Positions 1 to 7,697 of a stretch of 52,101 nt of DNA are shown piece by piece; within the stretch, counting starts at the first letter, position 1, and each line of letters opens with the position of its first letter. Under the pieces are notes generated by a model that saw nothing but the letters and a program-made list of their open reading frames with translations, had not been told where the DNA came from and made no database searches. This DNA is from Kiloniellaceae bacterium (lineage in GTDB: Bacteria; Pseudomonadota; Alphaproteobacteria; Kiloniellales; Kiloniellaceae). The position numbers and the translations under genes were made by a program. Location of the stretch: assembly GCA_021776195.1 (NCBI GenBank), contig JAJFGK010000010.1, forward strand, positions 1 through 52,101, read 5' to 3'.

Positions 1-141
1 GACCACTGCCCGGTGGCCGAGTTCGGCCTCCTGAACGGCTACGCCCACAAGGTCGACGAGCAGGTCCCGCTCGCCCACCTGGAGGCGCTGAGCGGCATCT
101 ACGAAAAGATCCTGGAGAGCTATTTCTTCCCGGCGGGGTGA
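1..141 (+). CDS. dapE: Succinyl-diaminopimelate desuccinylase (M20 peptidase), C-terminal end
   Basis: The window opens inside a gene read in frame 1 and stopped by TGA at 139-141. The 46 visible residues include CPVAEFGLLN, a Gly-Tyr-Ala-His segment followed by KVDEQVPLAHLEAL, and end with ILESYF. This matches the C-terminus of alphaproteobacterial DapE, where the His of this block is a metal or active-site residue and the following acidic stretch closes the catalytic domain. DapE hydrolyses N-succinyl-LL-diaminopimelate in lysine and peptidoglycan synthesis. Only the tail is visible, so another M20 amidohydrolase such as ArgE is possible. Its base composition is GC-rich, unlike the AT-rich genes that follow. 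Confidence 0.55.
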   Translation, partial: DHCPVAEFGLLNGYAHKVDEQVPLAHLEALSGIYEKILESYFFPAG

Positions 142-232
142 AGGCATCCACTCCTAATCAGCGGGTATTAAACTTCGTTGTAACGAAATCGAGCGTTGTT
201 GTAGGCTTTTGTTTTTTCACTAGGGGTTCACC

Positions 233-1018
233 ATGGCAGATTCTTCAATTGAATGGACTGACCGAACCTGGAACCCTACTAAAGGCTGCTCAAAGGTCTC
301 GCAGGGCTGCAAGAATTGCTATGCAATTCGAATGGCAGCGCGTCTTCAGGCGATGGGGCAACAACACTATTTGGGAACAACTCGCCGCTCTAGGGGCCGA
401 ACTCAATGGACGGGCAAGATCGTACTGGACGAACGAGCATTGCTCCAACCTCTCTCATGGAAGAAGCCAAGGCGTGTATTCGTCAATTCGATGTCCGACC
501 TCTTCCATGAAAAGATACCAGTCGAATTCCTTGGAAGGGTTTGGTCGGTAATGGCGAATGCACCGCAGCACCAATTTCAGGTGCTGACCAAGCGACCCGA
601 CCAAATGTGCGCCGTCTTAAGTGACACCGAGCAATTCCCCATTTTGCAGAATGTGTGGCTTGGTGTAAGCGTCGAGAGTCGTCAGCACCTTACAAGACTA
701 AATACCTTGCGTGCTACCCCCGCCGCGGTCCGATTTACATCACTTGAACCTCTCATAGGACCTTTGGATGGCATAGACCTAACCAACATTGATTGGGCGA
801 TAGTTGGTGGCGAAAGTGGCCCTAACTCACGACCGATAAAGGAAGTATGGGTTACCGATATCGAGAGTGCGTGTCGCCTCACCGGCACTGCATTTTTCTT
901 CAAACAATGGGGAGGCAAAAACAAAAAGCAGACCGGCAGAACGTGGAGAAATCAAACTTGGGACGAGTTTCCCAAAGTCAGCGAAAATTCTTCCGTATGT
1001 GGCCAGCAATTCGCATAG
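233..1018 (+). CDS. DUF5131 (phage Gp37/Gp68-type) three-Cys-motif protein
   Basis: This 261-residue protein has the DUF5131 hallmarks: IEWTDRTWNP near the N-terminus, three closely spaced cysteines (C19, C26, C29) just before Tyr-Ala, a VFVNSMSDLFHE block, a FQVLTKRP block, an AIVGGESGP motif and a FFKQWGGK motif near the end. The spaced cysteines resemble a metal or Fe-S site, and family members are the 'three-Cys' partners of TcmP proteins. The biochemical role is not established. An AGGGG ribosome site at 222-226 precedes the ATG. The gene is markedly AT-richer than the rest of the window, which suggests horizontal acquisition. It is convergent with, and overlaps by 41 bp, the truncated tcmP. 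Length is normal for the family, so it looks intact. Confidence 0.85.
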   Translation: MADSSIEWTDRTWNPTKGCSKVSQGCKNCYAIRMAARLQAMGQQHYLGTTRRSRGRTQWTGKIVLDERALLQPLSWKKPRRVFVNSMSDLFHEKIPVEFLGRVWSVMANAPQHQFQVLTKRPDQMCAVLSDTEQFPILQNVWLGVSVESRQHLTRLNTLRATPAAVRFTSLEPLIGPLDGIDLTNIDWAIVGGESGPNSRPIKEVWVTDIESACRLTGTAFFFKQWGGKNKKQTGRTWRNQTWDEFPKVSENSSVCGQQFA

Positions 1019-1565
1019 CAGCCTTTACAGCTTTGCTGCTTGGGTTTCCAATAGAAAAGAATAGCAAGAACAATAGTTGATTTGTGTTATTTCTATAGAT
1101 ATAGATTGGCTCTGATGTCTTAGAAAATTCCGAGTCTAATCTATTTTTAATAAAGGCCGCTAATTTCTGTAAATCTGTGTCTTTTATTGTCTCAGTCTCA
1201 CCGAATAAATCTGGGTCAGATTCTGTGTACATATTTCGCCAGTCCTGCCCACCCAAGAACCTATCAATCCTTTCAGATTTGAAATTCTCAATCGATTCGT
1301 AACGGCCTGCCAGTTGCCTATTCAGACCACTAATAGGAAACAACAACCACATATCTATAGCTTTAGTCTGAGCCACCACACGTATGGTCTCCCAATCGAC
1401 CTCTAGCCCGTAGGGATCCAAAAACAATACGGCTCTCGTTCCCCATTTTCCTTTTGTACTTTCTTGCCAGTTCACTGAGCTACAGATTTTTCGAACATGA
1501 ATGTTCGCATCGCCCTCAAAGCACCTGGTGTGCTTAGCCGGGTATTCTGAGCAGAGTTCCTCTAG
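978..1565 (-). pseudogene. tcmP: Three-Cys-motif partner protein TcmP, 5'-truncated by insertion
   Basis: The open part reads as the C-terminal two thirds of a TcmP protein: a CFEGDAN motif, then ALVFLDP-like RAVLFLDPYGLEVDW, then DMWLLFPISGLNR, ending in a basic helix. These are the conserved TcmP blocks (a Rossmann-like fold reminiscent of methyltransferases). A GTG at 1475 could start a 165-residue product, but the same frame continues upstream through clearly homologous sequence (LEELCSEYPAKH, then the GDAN motif) until it meets the IS1380 terminal repeat near 1565, after which a stop follows at 1587-1589. The native start and roughly the first third of the gene are missing. It is AT-rich like its convergent DUF5131 partner. 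A function for the remnant is doubtful. Confidence 0.8.
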
Positions 1566-1582
1566 CCCGGAAGATTCATGAA
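1561..1582 (+). repeat. IS1380 left terminal inverted repeat plus flank
   Basis: The 22 bp TCTAGCCCGGAAGATTCATGAA pairs with the inverted copy at 3153-3174 with three mismatches. The outermost TCTAG on each side includes the presumed CTAG target duplication. Confidence 0.75.
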
Positions 1583-3169
1583 AGAGTTACCGCCGTCCCT
1601 TGTTCTGCGTTATGATTCAGGTGCTTAGACTGGATCGAGCGCAGGGAGACGGCGGTGACGGATTGTAACCTTTCAAAGATTGAATTTCCACGTTGTTGTC
1701 GGCGTCGGGTCGAGGCGGATTTTGCGGGCGGCGATATCTCGTCGAATGGCGGGGCGCCGCTTCTGGCTTTGGCGGATCGTCGTCTCGGCTTGCTGTCGGG
1801 CCTGGCGCGGGGTCTCAAAGACGGGCGCCAGGCGGGTAAAGTGGATCACAAGCTTCTGCCGCTGTTGCGGCAAAGGGTGTACGCTCTGGCGCTGGGCCAC
1901 GAAGACGTCAACGACCATGAAGCCTTGCGCGACGATGTCGTGTTGCAGACGGCTGTCGGGCGCGCTGTTCGGCTCGCCAGTCCTTCGACGGTCGGGCGCC
2001 TTGATCGGTCGGCGGACCGCAGCTGGGCTTGGGAGGCGCATCGGCAGATGGTCGAGACCTTCATCGCCGGGTTCGAAGAAGCGCCCGAGGAACTGGTTCT
2101 CGACTTCGATGCCACCGACGATGTCGTGCATGGGCGCCAAGAGGGCGGCTTTTTCCACGGCTACTACGATCACTATTGTTTCCTGCCGCTGTATGTCTTT
2201 TGCGGCGACCATCTTCTGGTCAGCTATCTCAGGCCCTCGAACATCGATGGCGCCCAACATGCTTGGGCGATCTTGGCGCTGCTGGTCAAGCGTTTGCGCC
2301 GGAAATGGCCCGATGTCCGCATCGTGCTGCGGGCCGATTCAGGCTTCTGCCGTCACCGCATGTTGAACTGGTGCGAGCGTCACGGTGTCGGCTACATCGT
2401 CGGCTTGGCCAAGAACGCCCGCCTCAACAAGGACACCCAAACGGCGATGGCTTGGGCCGCAGCAGCTTACCGCGAGAGCGGCGCGAAGCAGCGGCTCTTT
2501 GCCGAGCTCAGCTACGGCGCCAAAACATGGACCAAGCAGCGCCGTGTCATTGCCCGCCTCGAGCACGGGCCAAAGGGTGCCAACCCGCGCTATGTGGTGA
2601 CCAACCTCGAAGGCAACGGTGGCCATCTTTACGACAAACTCTACTGCCTGCGCGGCGAGATGGAGAACCGCATCAAGGAACAGCAGCTCAACCTCTTTGC
2701 CGACCGCACCTCCTGCCACAAGTGGTGGCCCAACCAGTTTCGCTTGATCCTGGCGTCCTTGGCCTACAGCCTGATCGAAGCGATCCGCCGCCTCGCCCTC
2801 AAGGGCACCGAGATGACCCGTGCCCAGGCCGGTACCATCCGGATGAAGCTCTTGAAAATCGGCGCCGTCGTCACCCGCAACACAAGGCGTGTCTGCCTGC
2901 ATCTCTCCACCGCCTGCCCCGACAAAGCCCTGTTCCACCTCGCCGCCGCAAGGCTCAGACCGCGATAGCCCGAACCAGGAAGGTCCTAAGCCGTCTATCG
3001 ACGCCAACCGGCGTACCCTGGGGCCTGCGCTGAACGCGCCAAAATCGCGCCTCAAGCAGCAAAACCATCGGCGCCCCGGCACGACCAAAGAAAATCGCCG
3101 AACCGAGACGAGAAAACTCAACAAACTAACCGAAAAATCTACTTTAGAACCGTTCGTGAATTATCCGGG
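1566..3169 (+). mobile_element. IS1380-family insertion sequence, complete
   Basis: The element is 1,604 bp and carries one transposase gene. Its ends form imperfect terminal inverted repeats, CCCGGAAGATTCATGAA at 1566-1582 and the reverse complement of CCCGGATAATTCACGAA at 3153-3169 (14 of 17 matched). CTAG lies immediately outside both ends (1562-1565 and 3170-3173) and is the likely 4-bp target duplication; because CTAG is itself a palindrome next to matching sequence, the exact boundary is uncertain by a few bases. The left end cuts tcmP and the right end abuts a MITE-like repeat. The intact transposase frame and good ends suggest a fairly recent insertion. Confidence 0.85.
1655..2968 (+). 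CDS. IS1380 family transposase
   Basis: This 437-residue DDE transposase catalyses movement of the surrounding insertion sequence. Family features are visible in order: a Gly-Gly block near residue 32 with LLALADRRLGL, the YALALGHEDVNDHEALRDD segment at about 76-94, LVLDFDATDD with the first acidic residues (D150, D152), the RADSGF motif holding D228, and MENRIKEQQLNLFADR carrying the last catalytic Glu (about 337-342). The usual IS1380 transposase length is 430-450 residues, so it is full length. The start is a GTG at 1655 preceded by GGGAGA at 1644-1649. The stop TAG is at 2966-2968. No frameshift is seen, so the element may still be active. Confidence 0.9.
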   Translation: MTDCNLSKIEFPRCCRRRVEADFAGGDISSNGGAPLLALADRRLGLLSGLARGLKDGRQAGKVDHKLLPLLRQRVYALALGHEDVNDHEALRDDVVLQTAVGRAVRLASPSTVGRLDRSADRSWAWEAHRQMVETFIAGFEEAPEELVLDFDATDDVVHGRQEGGFFHGYYDHYCFLPLYVFCGDHLLVSYLRPSNIDGAQHAWAILALLVKRLRRKWPDVRIVLRADSGFCRHRMLNWCERHGVGYIVGLAKNARLNKDTQTAMAWAAAAYRESGAKQRLFAELSYGAKTWTKQRRVIARLEHGPKGANPRYVVTNLEGNGGHLYDKLYCLRGEMENRIKEQQLNLFADRTSCHKWWPNQFRLILASLAYSLIEAIRRLALKGTEMTRAQAGTIRMKLLKIGAVVTRNTRRVCLHLSTACPDKALFHLAAARLRPR

Positions 3170-3174
3170 CTAGA
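3153..3174 (-). repeat. IS1380 right terminal inverted repeat plus flank
   Basis: This is the inverted partner of the left end at 1561-1582. Its last bases (TAGA) also form the first bases of the adjoining MITE-like repeat, so the insertion sits exactly on that repeat's border. Confidence 0.75.
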
Positions 3175-3387
3175 GCCGTTGACAATTTCGGCACGCGGAG
3201 CGTCATTCCGGAACCCGGTTCGGCCCAAATCTTCGATTTGGCGGCCGAAGCGAGGTATCCGGAATCTCGGGCGATCAGCTCCTCACGCCACTCTCCAGGA
3301 GATCCCGGATCACTGACTTTCCATGCCAAATCAACGATTTGGAGAAAAGTCGCGTCCGGGAGGACCACACTTCGTCAACCGGTTCTA
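3171..3387 (-). repeat. MITE-like dispersed repeat, copy 1
   Basis: This 217-bp non-coding unit is the inverted counterpart of 10062-10276. Shared blocks include GTCATTCCGGAACCCGG, CAAATCTTCGATTTGG, GCGAGGTATCCGGAATCTCG and GGAGAAAAGTCGCG. The ends are inverted repeats, TAGAGCCGTTGAC at the left and the complement of TAGAACCGGTTGAC at the right, each beginning with TA as expected for elements that duplicate a TA target. The right end supplies the premature stop of the S8-peptidase fragment. Short open frames inside are by-products of repeat structure and not genes. Confidence 0.75.
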
Positions 3388-3813
3388 GTGGTAGAGCCGC
3401 GTGTCTCGCAGGGGCGGGACCATCGGCAGGCTGCCCGGCGGGCTGAAGATGGCGGTCTGCACCGCCGGCCAGTTGTTCATCGCCCGGGTCAGGGCACAGG
3501 GATCGATATTGGGCGGGCAGGGCAGCAGAAAATAGGCCAGGAAATTGGCCGGCTGGTAGGTGGCGTCGCGTGCCTGGGCGGCCTCCGTCATCTCGACGAT
3601 GGCCTCGGCCGAGATGGTTGTGAAGAGCGGCTTCAAGGTGATGCCGGGGAACTTCTCCGCCAGCGCCCGCCAGGGGCCGATGCAGTCCACCGAAAGATGA
3701 CGTTCCGCTGCCGCCTCGTAGGGCAGCTTGATGTAGTCTTGAAACTTGACGACGATTTCCGGTTTGTCGCCGTCGGCCCGAACAGTGCCGATCATGAAGT
3801 TCACAGGCGTCAT
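3385..3813 (-). pseudogene. S8-type serine peptidase-like protein, N-terminal fragment
   Basis: About 142 residues are readable from an ATG at 3813 to a TAG at 3385-3387. The visible blocks are EIVVKFQDYIKLPYE, PWRALAEKFPGITLKPLFTT, ATYQPANFLAYF and ALTRAMNNWPAVQTA. I recognise this as the N-terminal prodomain-like part seen in front of subtilisin-type (S8) catalytic domains in some Proteobacteria, but no catalytic Asp, His or Ser block is reached. The frame breaks exactly at the border of the MITE-like repeat, whose terminal TA provides the stop codon. The rest of the gene is absent from the window. It lies downstream of the 2OG oxygenase on the same strand, 77 bp away. The family assignment is moderate; the truncation is clear. 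Confidence 0.5.
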
Positions 3814-3890
3814 CCTCTTGCCCAGGGTGTCTGGCCATGAGTTTAGACGGCGACGAAGGGCAAATCTGTGACGCGCGACACAGGGCGGGT

Positions 3891-4946
3891 CTATAGGACT
3901 TTTTGGCCGAGGTTGGGGAAGACCTTCGCGACCTTGCCCATCAGGTAATCGCCGTAGGTTCCCTCGAAGGCCTGGAGGTCGGCGCCATCCCAACGCGGTT
4001 CTCCAAGGATCCCGGTCCCGGCGGTCGGTTTTGCGGCGCTCTCCGGCAAAGGCCGCATGACGGCGGTGAAATCCGGGTCGAAAAACAGCGGAAAGGACAG
4101 GCGGTCCCGGCCGCTGACGTTGCGCACCCGGTGGGGCGTCGAGCGGTACCAGCCGCCGGTCAGGCGATCCAGCATGTCGCCGATGTTGCAGACCAGGCTG
4201 CCGGGCAGGGGCGGGGCGTCGATCCAGCCTCCGGGTGTCTTGACCTGAAGGCCGCCGTGCCGGTCCTGGGCGAGAAGGGTGAGCAGGCCGTAGTCGCTGT
4301 GCTCGCCGACGCCCCAGGGCGCCGGGCCGTCGCCGGCTTCGGATTCGTCGTCATCGCTTGGCGCGGGGGCCGGATAGTGAAAGATCCGAAACAGGATGGT
4401 CGGCTCGGCGGTGTAGTGGTCCTCGAAGTAACCGGGTGCAATCCCCAGGCTGAGAGCGATACCCTCCAGCAGCGCCCGCGCGGCGCGCGCCGTTGCCGCC
4501 ATGTAGGCCAGCGCCGCGTCGCGCAGCTCGGGCACCTGGGTCGGCCAGAGATTGGCGCCGTGCAGGGGCCAGCCGGCCGCCACGCGCGGATGATCCCTGG
4601 GCAGCTCGCTGCCCAGGTAGAGCCCCTGCTTGATGTCCGGACGCCCCGAGGTCAACTCGGCGCCGACCGGAAAGTAGCCGCGCCAGGCCGGTCCGCCCTT
4701 GGCCATGGCGATGGCCATCTTGTCGGCCTCGGGAAGGGCGAAGAAGCGGTGACTGGCGGCCTCGAGCGCGCTCACCAGCGACGAAGCCACGCCATGGCCG
4801 GTGACATAGAAAAAACCGCTCTCGCGGCAGGCGCTCTGGATGGCGGCGGCGGCGGTCTGCCGGCCCGCGCTGTCCGCTGCGTCGAATAGCGCGGCCATGT
4901 CGATGACCGGGAGGCCGGCTGCCCCGTCTGTCCGCGTCATTGTCAT
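3891..4946 (-). CDS. 2OG-Fe(II) oxygenase, isopenicillin N synthase-like
   Basis: This 351-residue cytoplasmic enzyme should couple 2-oxoglutarate decarboxylation to oxidation of a small substrate at a mononuclear iron. The N-terminal DIOX_N block is seen in [10 protein letters not shown] and the [11 protein letters not shown] segment. The iron ligands are the HxD of [11 protein letters not shown] and the distal His of STPHRV, and the 2OG-binding RxS is in [10 protein letters not shown]. The ATG at 4946 is chosen because it follows the cupin stop by four bases, suggesting translational coupling; an in-frame ATG at 4940 and a more upstream start at 4967 are alternatives. Substrate cannot be read from sequence; the neighbouring iron enzymes suggest a shared oxidative catabolic route. 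Confidence 0.88.
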   Translation of the reverse strand: MTMTRTDGAAGLPVIDMAALFDAADSAGRQTAAAAIQSACRESGFFYVTGHGVASSLVSALEAASHRFFALPEADKMAIAMAKGGPAWRGYFPVGAELTSGRPDIKQGLYLGSELPRDHPRVAAGWPLHGANLWPTQVPELRDAALAYMAATARAARALLEGIALSLGIAPGYFEDHYTAEPTILFRIFHYPAPAPSDDDESEAGDGPAPWGVGEHSDYGLLTLLAQDRHGGLQVKTPGGWIDAPPLPGSLVCNIGDMLDRLTGGWYRSTPHRVRNVSGRDRLSFPLFFDPDFTAVMRPLPESAAKPTAGTGILGEPRWDGADLQAFEGTYGDYLMGKVAKVFPNLGQKVL

Positions 4947-4950
4947 GCCG

Positions 4951-5376
4951 TTAGGGCGCCGCGACACCCGCGGTGCCGAAGTCGGCCGGCAGGGTGATCT
5001 CGATCAGCTCCAGGTCATCGGAATGGGCCAGCTCGCGGTGCCGGATGCCGGGCGGTTGATGGGCGCAGGAGCCGGCTTTCAAGGTGACCTCCCCGACGCC
5101 CTCGTACTCGAAGCTGATCCAGCCCCGGGTCACATAGACCATCTGGAACTCCAATTGATGGTTGTGCCATTCCGGCTTCACGCCGGTCCCCGGCTTGGCG
5201 CGGATCGCATGGGCCCCGAAGCGACCCCCGGTGGCGGCCTTGATGCCGAGATCGCGGTACTCGAAGAAGGCGCGCAGACCATCGCTTTCGAAAGTATCGT
5301 CGCCGGCATGGCGCACCGAAAAGCCGGGCGGCGGGGTCGATTGGGGCTTGGCTGCGGCGGGTTCTTGTTGCGACAT
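4951..5376 (-). CDS. Cupin domain protein
   Basis: This 141-residue protein is a single-domain cupin. The metal-binding motif 1 appears as [15 protein letters not shown] followed by [10 protein letters not shown], and motif 2 as [14 protein letters not shown], with His residues in both. Such proteins act as small metal-dependent dioxygenases, isomerases or ligand sensors; no substrate is implied by sequence. A GGGAGA element lies upstream of the ATG at 5376. It is the first gene of a two-gene unit with the 2OG oxygenase, whose start is only four bases past its stop. It diverges from the PhyH-type gene across a 106-bp promoter region. Confidence 0.8.
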   Translation of the reverse strand: MSQQEPAAAKPQSTPPPGFSVRHAGDDTFESDGLRAFFEYRDLGIKAATGGRFGAHAIRAKPGTGVKPEWHNHQLEFQMVYVTRGWISFEYEGVGEVTLKAGSCAHQPPGIRHRELAHSDDLELIEITLPADFGTAGVAAP

Positions 5377-5482
5377 TGCGGTGCATCTCCCTAAGGACAA
5401 CGATGGCAAGATGGGGTGGCTGGCCAGCGCACTTCCGAGGGGCCCCCGGTCTCTGGCTTTGACAGGATGATCATCGAATATC

Positions 5483-6172
5483 ATGGCCATTGCTTCAACC
5501 TTCGAGTCCCTGGGCTTTGCCGTGGTTGCAGGGGTTCTCGACCGGGCCACCCGTGCGGCGCTTGGCGATGAGTTCGATGATCGGGTCTCGTCCAACCCCA
5601 GCGGCAGCGACCGGGTGGTGCTGGTTTCCTGGCCGACGCTGCGTGACACCTTGGCGCTGCCGGTCGTTCGCAAGGTCCTCGAGGACTTGGCCTTGCCGGA
5701 CGCGAGGCCGGTGCGCGCGCTTTGCTTCGACAAGAACAAGCAGCACAACTGGCTGGTTGCCTGGCACCAGGACCGCATGATCGCGGTGCGCGAGAGGCAT
5801 GACCTCCCGGGCTTCGGTCCCTGGTCCCGCAAGGCGGGTCAGTGGCATGTGCAGCCGCCGTTGGCTATCCTGCAGCGCATGGTGACGCTGCGCTTTCATC
5901 TCGATTCCGCGAACGCCGACAACGGCGCTTTGGAGCTCGTTGAGCAAAGCCACCGGCTCGGCGTGGTCCCTCAAGCCGAAGTAGGGGAGCGGGCCAACCG
6001 GGGTCTTGCCGTCATGCCATCCGTGCAGGCCGGCGACGTGCTGGCCATGCATCCCCTGGTCTTCCACAGGTCGGCGCGGTCCAGCAGCGATCGGGGGCGT
6101 CGCCGTGTCATTCAGGTGGAGTTTTCGGCGGACGACCTACCAGAGCCCTTGGCCTGGCAGAACTTCGGCTAG
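5483..6172 (+). CDS. Phytanoyl-CoA dioxygenase (PhyH) family protein
   Basis: This 229-residue protein is a second 2OG-Fe(II) oxygenase of the PhyH type. Its iron ligands are visible as the HxD of WLVAWHQDRMI and the distal His of AMHPLVFHRSARS, with the 2OG-binding Arg in RRRVIQVEFS. The N-terminal LGFAVVAGVLD block is typical for the family. An AGGA element at 5464-5467 is rather far from the ATG at 5483, so initiation may be weak. It is divergent from the cupin/2OG unit, and the Rieske oxygenase lies convergently downstream. A natural-product or osmolyte hydroxylase role is plausible but not shown. Confidence 0.85.
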   Translation: MAIASTFESLGFAVVAGVLDRATRAALGDEFDDRVSSNPSGSDRVVLVSWPTLRDTLALPVVRKVLEDLALPDARPVRALCFDKNKQHNWLVAWHQDRMIAVRERHDLPGFGPWSRKAGQWHVQPPLAILQRMVTLRFHLDSANADNGALELVEQSHRLGVVPQAEVGERANRGLAVMPSVQAGDVLAMHPLVFHRSARSSSDRGRRRVIQVEFSADDLPEPLAWQNFG

Positions 6173-6182
6173 CGAAGCGGCG

Positions 6183-6296
6183 TCAGACGACCAGATTTCC
6201 GTTCGCCAGCAGGTTGGCGACGGTCGCCTCGTCGCTGAGCGTGCCAGCAGCCGTCACGTCGAGACCGGTTAGAAGGATCGTGACCGCCAGTTTCGA
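6183..6296 (-). pseudogene. Possible decayed C-terminal coding remnant
   Basis: Between the PhyH and Rieske genes the minus strand has a short open frame ending at TGA 6183-6185 and bounded upstream by TAA at 6297-6299. It has no start codon. Its peptide contains ILLTGLDVTAAGTLSDEAT and ends ANLLANGNLVV, a hydrophobic pattern like the C-terminal tails of secreted repeat proteins. It could equally be chance in GC-rich DNA. No function is proposed. Confidence 0.2.
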
Positions 6297-6323
6297 TTAC
6301 TTTGCATTGCTCGGAATGTCCTG

Positions 6324-7490
6324 TCAGTCCAACACCCGGTCCAGGACCCAATTGTCCAGGGCGTGGACGTTGAACTCGCTGGGGGCGAGACGGCCCGGCG
6401 GGCGGGCGGTGAAGGCGAGGCCGCGCTGCTGGGCCTCGCAGATGTCGTTGTCCTCCGGGGTGGCCCGGTCCCAGCGGTCGTAGTAGCTCAGGACCGCCTG
6501 CTGAAAGTCGGGACGGGCGGTGGTGGCCCGGGGAAAGCAGACGCCCAGCACCAGCTTGCTGCGGGTCGGCCCGAGCGGGGTGAAGTCGAGCCACCAGACG
6601 CAGTCCGGCGCGAAGACGAACTGGGTCGAGGGATAGACCATGGTGAAGCTGGTGCCGCGCTTTGCCGCGTCGCTCAGGCCCGCAATCTCCGGCAGGCCGG
6701 GCGTCACGCCGGGCAGGGTGGCGACCGAGCGCTCGTCGATCACCGTCAGACCGATCCAATCGCCTTGGGTCGCGATCGCTTCGGCCTTCTGCTGGCCGAC
6801 CGTCGCGGCGTGGACCGTGCCGGTGTGGTAGGCCTCCAGGGCGTTCTCCGCCAGGAGCTTCCAGTTCGCCTCGATGGTGAAGCTGGTCCGCCGCACGCAG
6901 CGCAGGTCCTCCAGGCCGTGGCCGGCAAAGCGCGCCGGCATATCGCCCAGGGTCTGGGCCAGACCGGGGGCGTCGGGATCGCCGTTGACGAAGAGGAAAC
7001 CGCCCCAGTCCTCCAGGCGCAGCGGCAACAGACCGTAGTCGGCCTTGTCGAAGCCCTCTGCGCCAGTCATGCCCGGGGCGCCCGTCATGCCCGCGGCGCC
7101 GGCCATGCCAGGCGCGCCGGTCAGCGCGCCGGACAGGCGGTAGGACCAACTGTGATAGGGGCAGACAAAAGCCTTGCAGCGACCCTGGCCCTCGACCAGT
7201 TGCGCGCCGCGGTGCCGGCAGGTGTTGGCGAAGGCCCGCGGCGTGCCGTCTTCGCCCCGCACCACCACGGCCGGTCCGGCGGCGGTCCAGGCGGTCATGT
7301 AGTCGCCGGCTTCGGGGATCTCGTCCGCGCGACAGACGAGGCGCCAGCTCGGCCGGAACACCCGCTCCAACTCGCGGCAATAGAAGGCCTCGTCGCCATA
7401 GCACCAAGCCGGCAGGGTCTCGGCCCGGGCCAGCGGACGGCGGGTGCCCCGGTAATGGTTCGAGTTGAACATATCGGTCGGAGCGGACAA
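6324..7490 (-). CDS. Rieske aromatic-ring-hydroxylating-type oxygenase, alpha subunit
   Basis: This roughly 388-residue oxygenase has an N-terminal Rieske [2Fe-2S] domain with ligands in NTCRHRGAQLV and FVCPYHSWSY (CxH and CxxH), and a C-terminal mononuclear-iron domain with the bridging and ligand residues in LLAENALEAYHTGTVH. The family takes electrons from a separate reductase, which is not in this window. Members closest in layout demethylate quaternary amines (for example glycine betaine or carnitine-type compounds) or hydroxylate aromatics; the choice is open. A GGAGGT element lies six bases upstream of an in-frame TTG at 7490, favouring that start over the ATG at 7472. A short hexapeptide repeat lies between the two domains. 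Confidence 0.85.
   Translation of the reverse strand: MSAPTDMFNSNHYRGTRRPLARAETLPAWCYGDEAFYCRELERVFRPSWRLVCRADEIPEAGDYMTAWTAAGPAVVVRGEDGTPRAFANTCRHRGAQLVEGQGRCKAFVCPYHSWSYRLSGALTGAPGMAGAAGMTGAPGMTGAEGFDKADYGLLPLRLEDWGGFLFVNGDPDAPGLAQTLGDMPARFAGHGLEDLRCVRRTSFTIEANWKLLAENALEAYHTGTVHAATVGQQKAEAIATQGDWIGLTVIDERSVATLPGVTPGLPEIAGLSDAAKRGTSFTMVYPSTQFVFAPDCVWWLDFTPLGPTRSKLVLGVCFPRATTARPDFQQAVLSYYDRWDRATPEDNDICEAQQRGLAFTARPPGRLAPSEFNVHALDNWVLDRVLD
7061..7114 (-). repeat. 18-bp tandem repeat encoding TGAPGM-like hexapeptides
   Basis: Three near-identical 18-bp units lie inside the Rieske gene just after its [2Fe-2S] domain. They encode TGAPGM, AGAAGM, TGAPGM and a degenerate fourth unit TGAEGF. The insertion is in-frame and probably forms a flexible linker whose copy number can change by slippage. 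Confidence 0.75.
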
Positions 7491-7697
7491 GGGTTCGACC
7501 TCCGGGTCAGGCAAGCATCATCGCCAGCGTGGCAACTTCATGCGCAAGCGACTATGGCGCGTCGTGTTGGCTCTGAACAGGGCGTAAAAGCCGCTTCCAA
7601 ATTGCGCCTTAAGATCGTAAGATCGATAAAAATACTCGTCTTGAGCTTCCGGTCTTGTCGCGATCCACCGCGGGACCGGTGCAGTGGAGGGTCCGGC

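Noticed and set aside
2029..3033. 334-residue frame within the transposase
   Set aside because: It is a +1 shadow of the IS1380 transposase without recognisable motifs.
6363..7697. Long upstream extension of the patatin reading frame
   Set aside because: It is antisense to the Rieske gene, has no homology, and a proper ribosome site and homology start are found at 7698.
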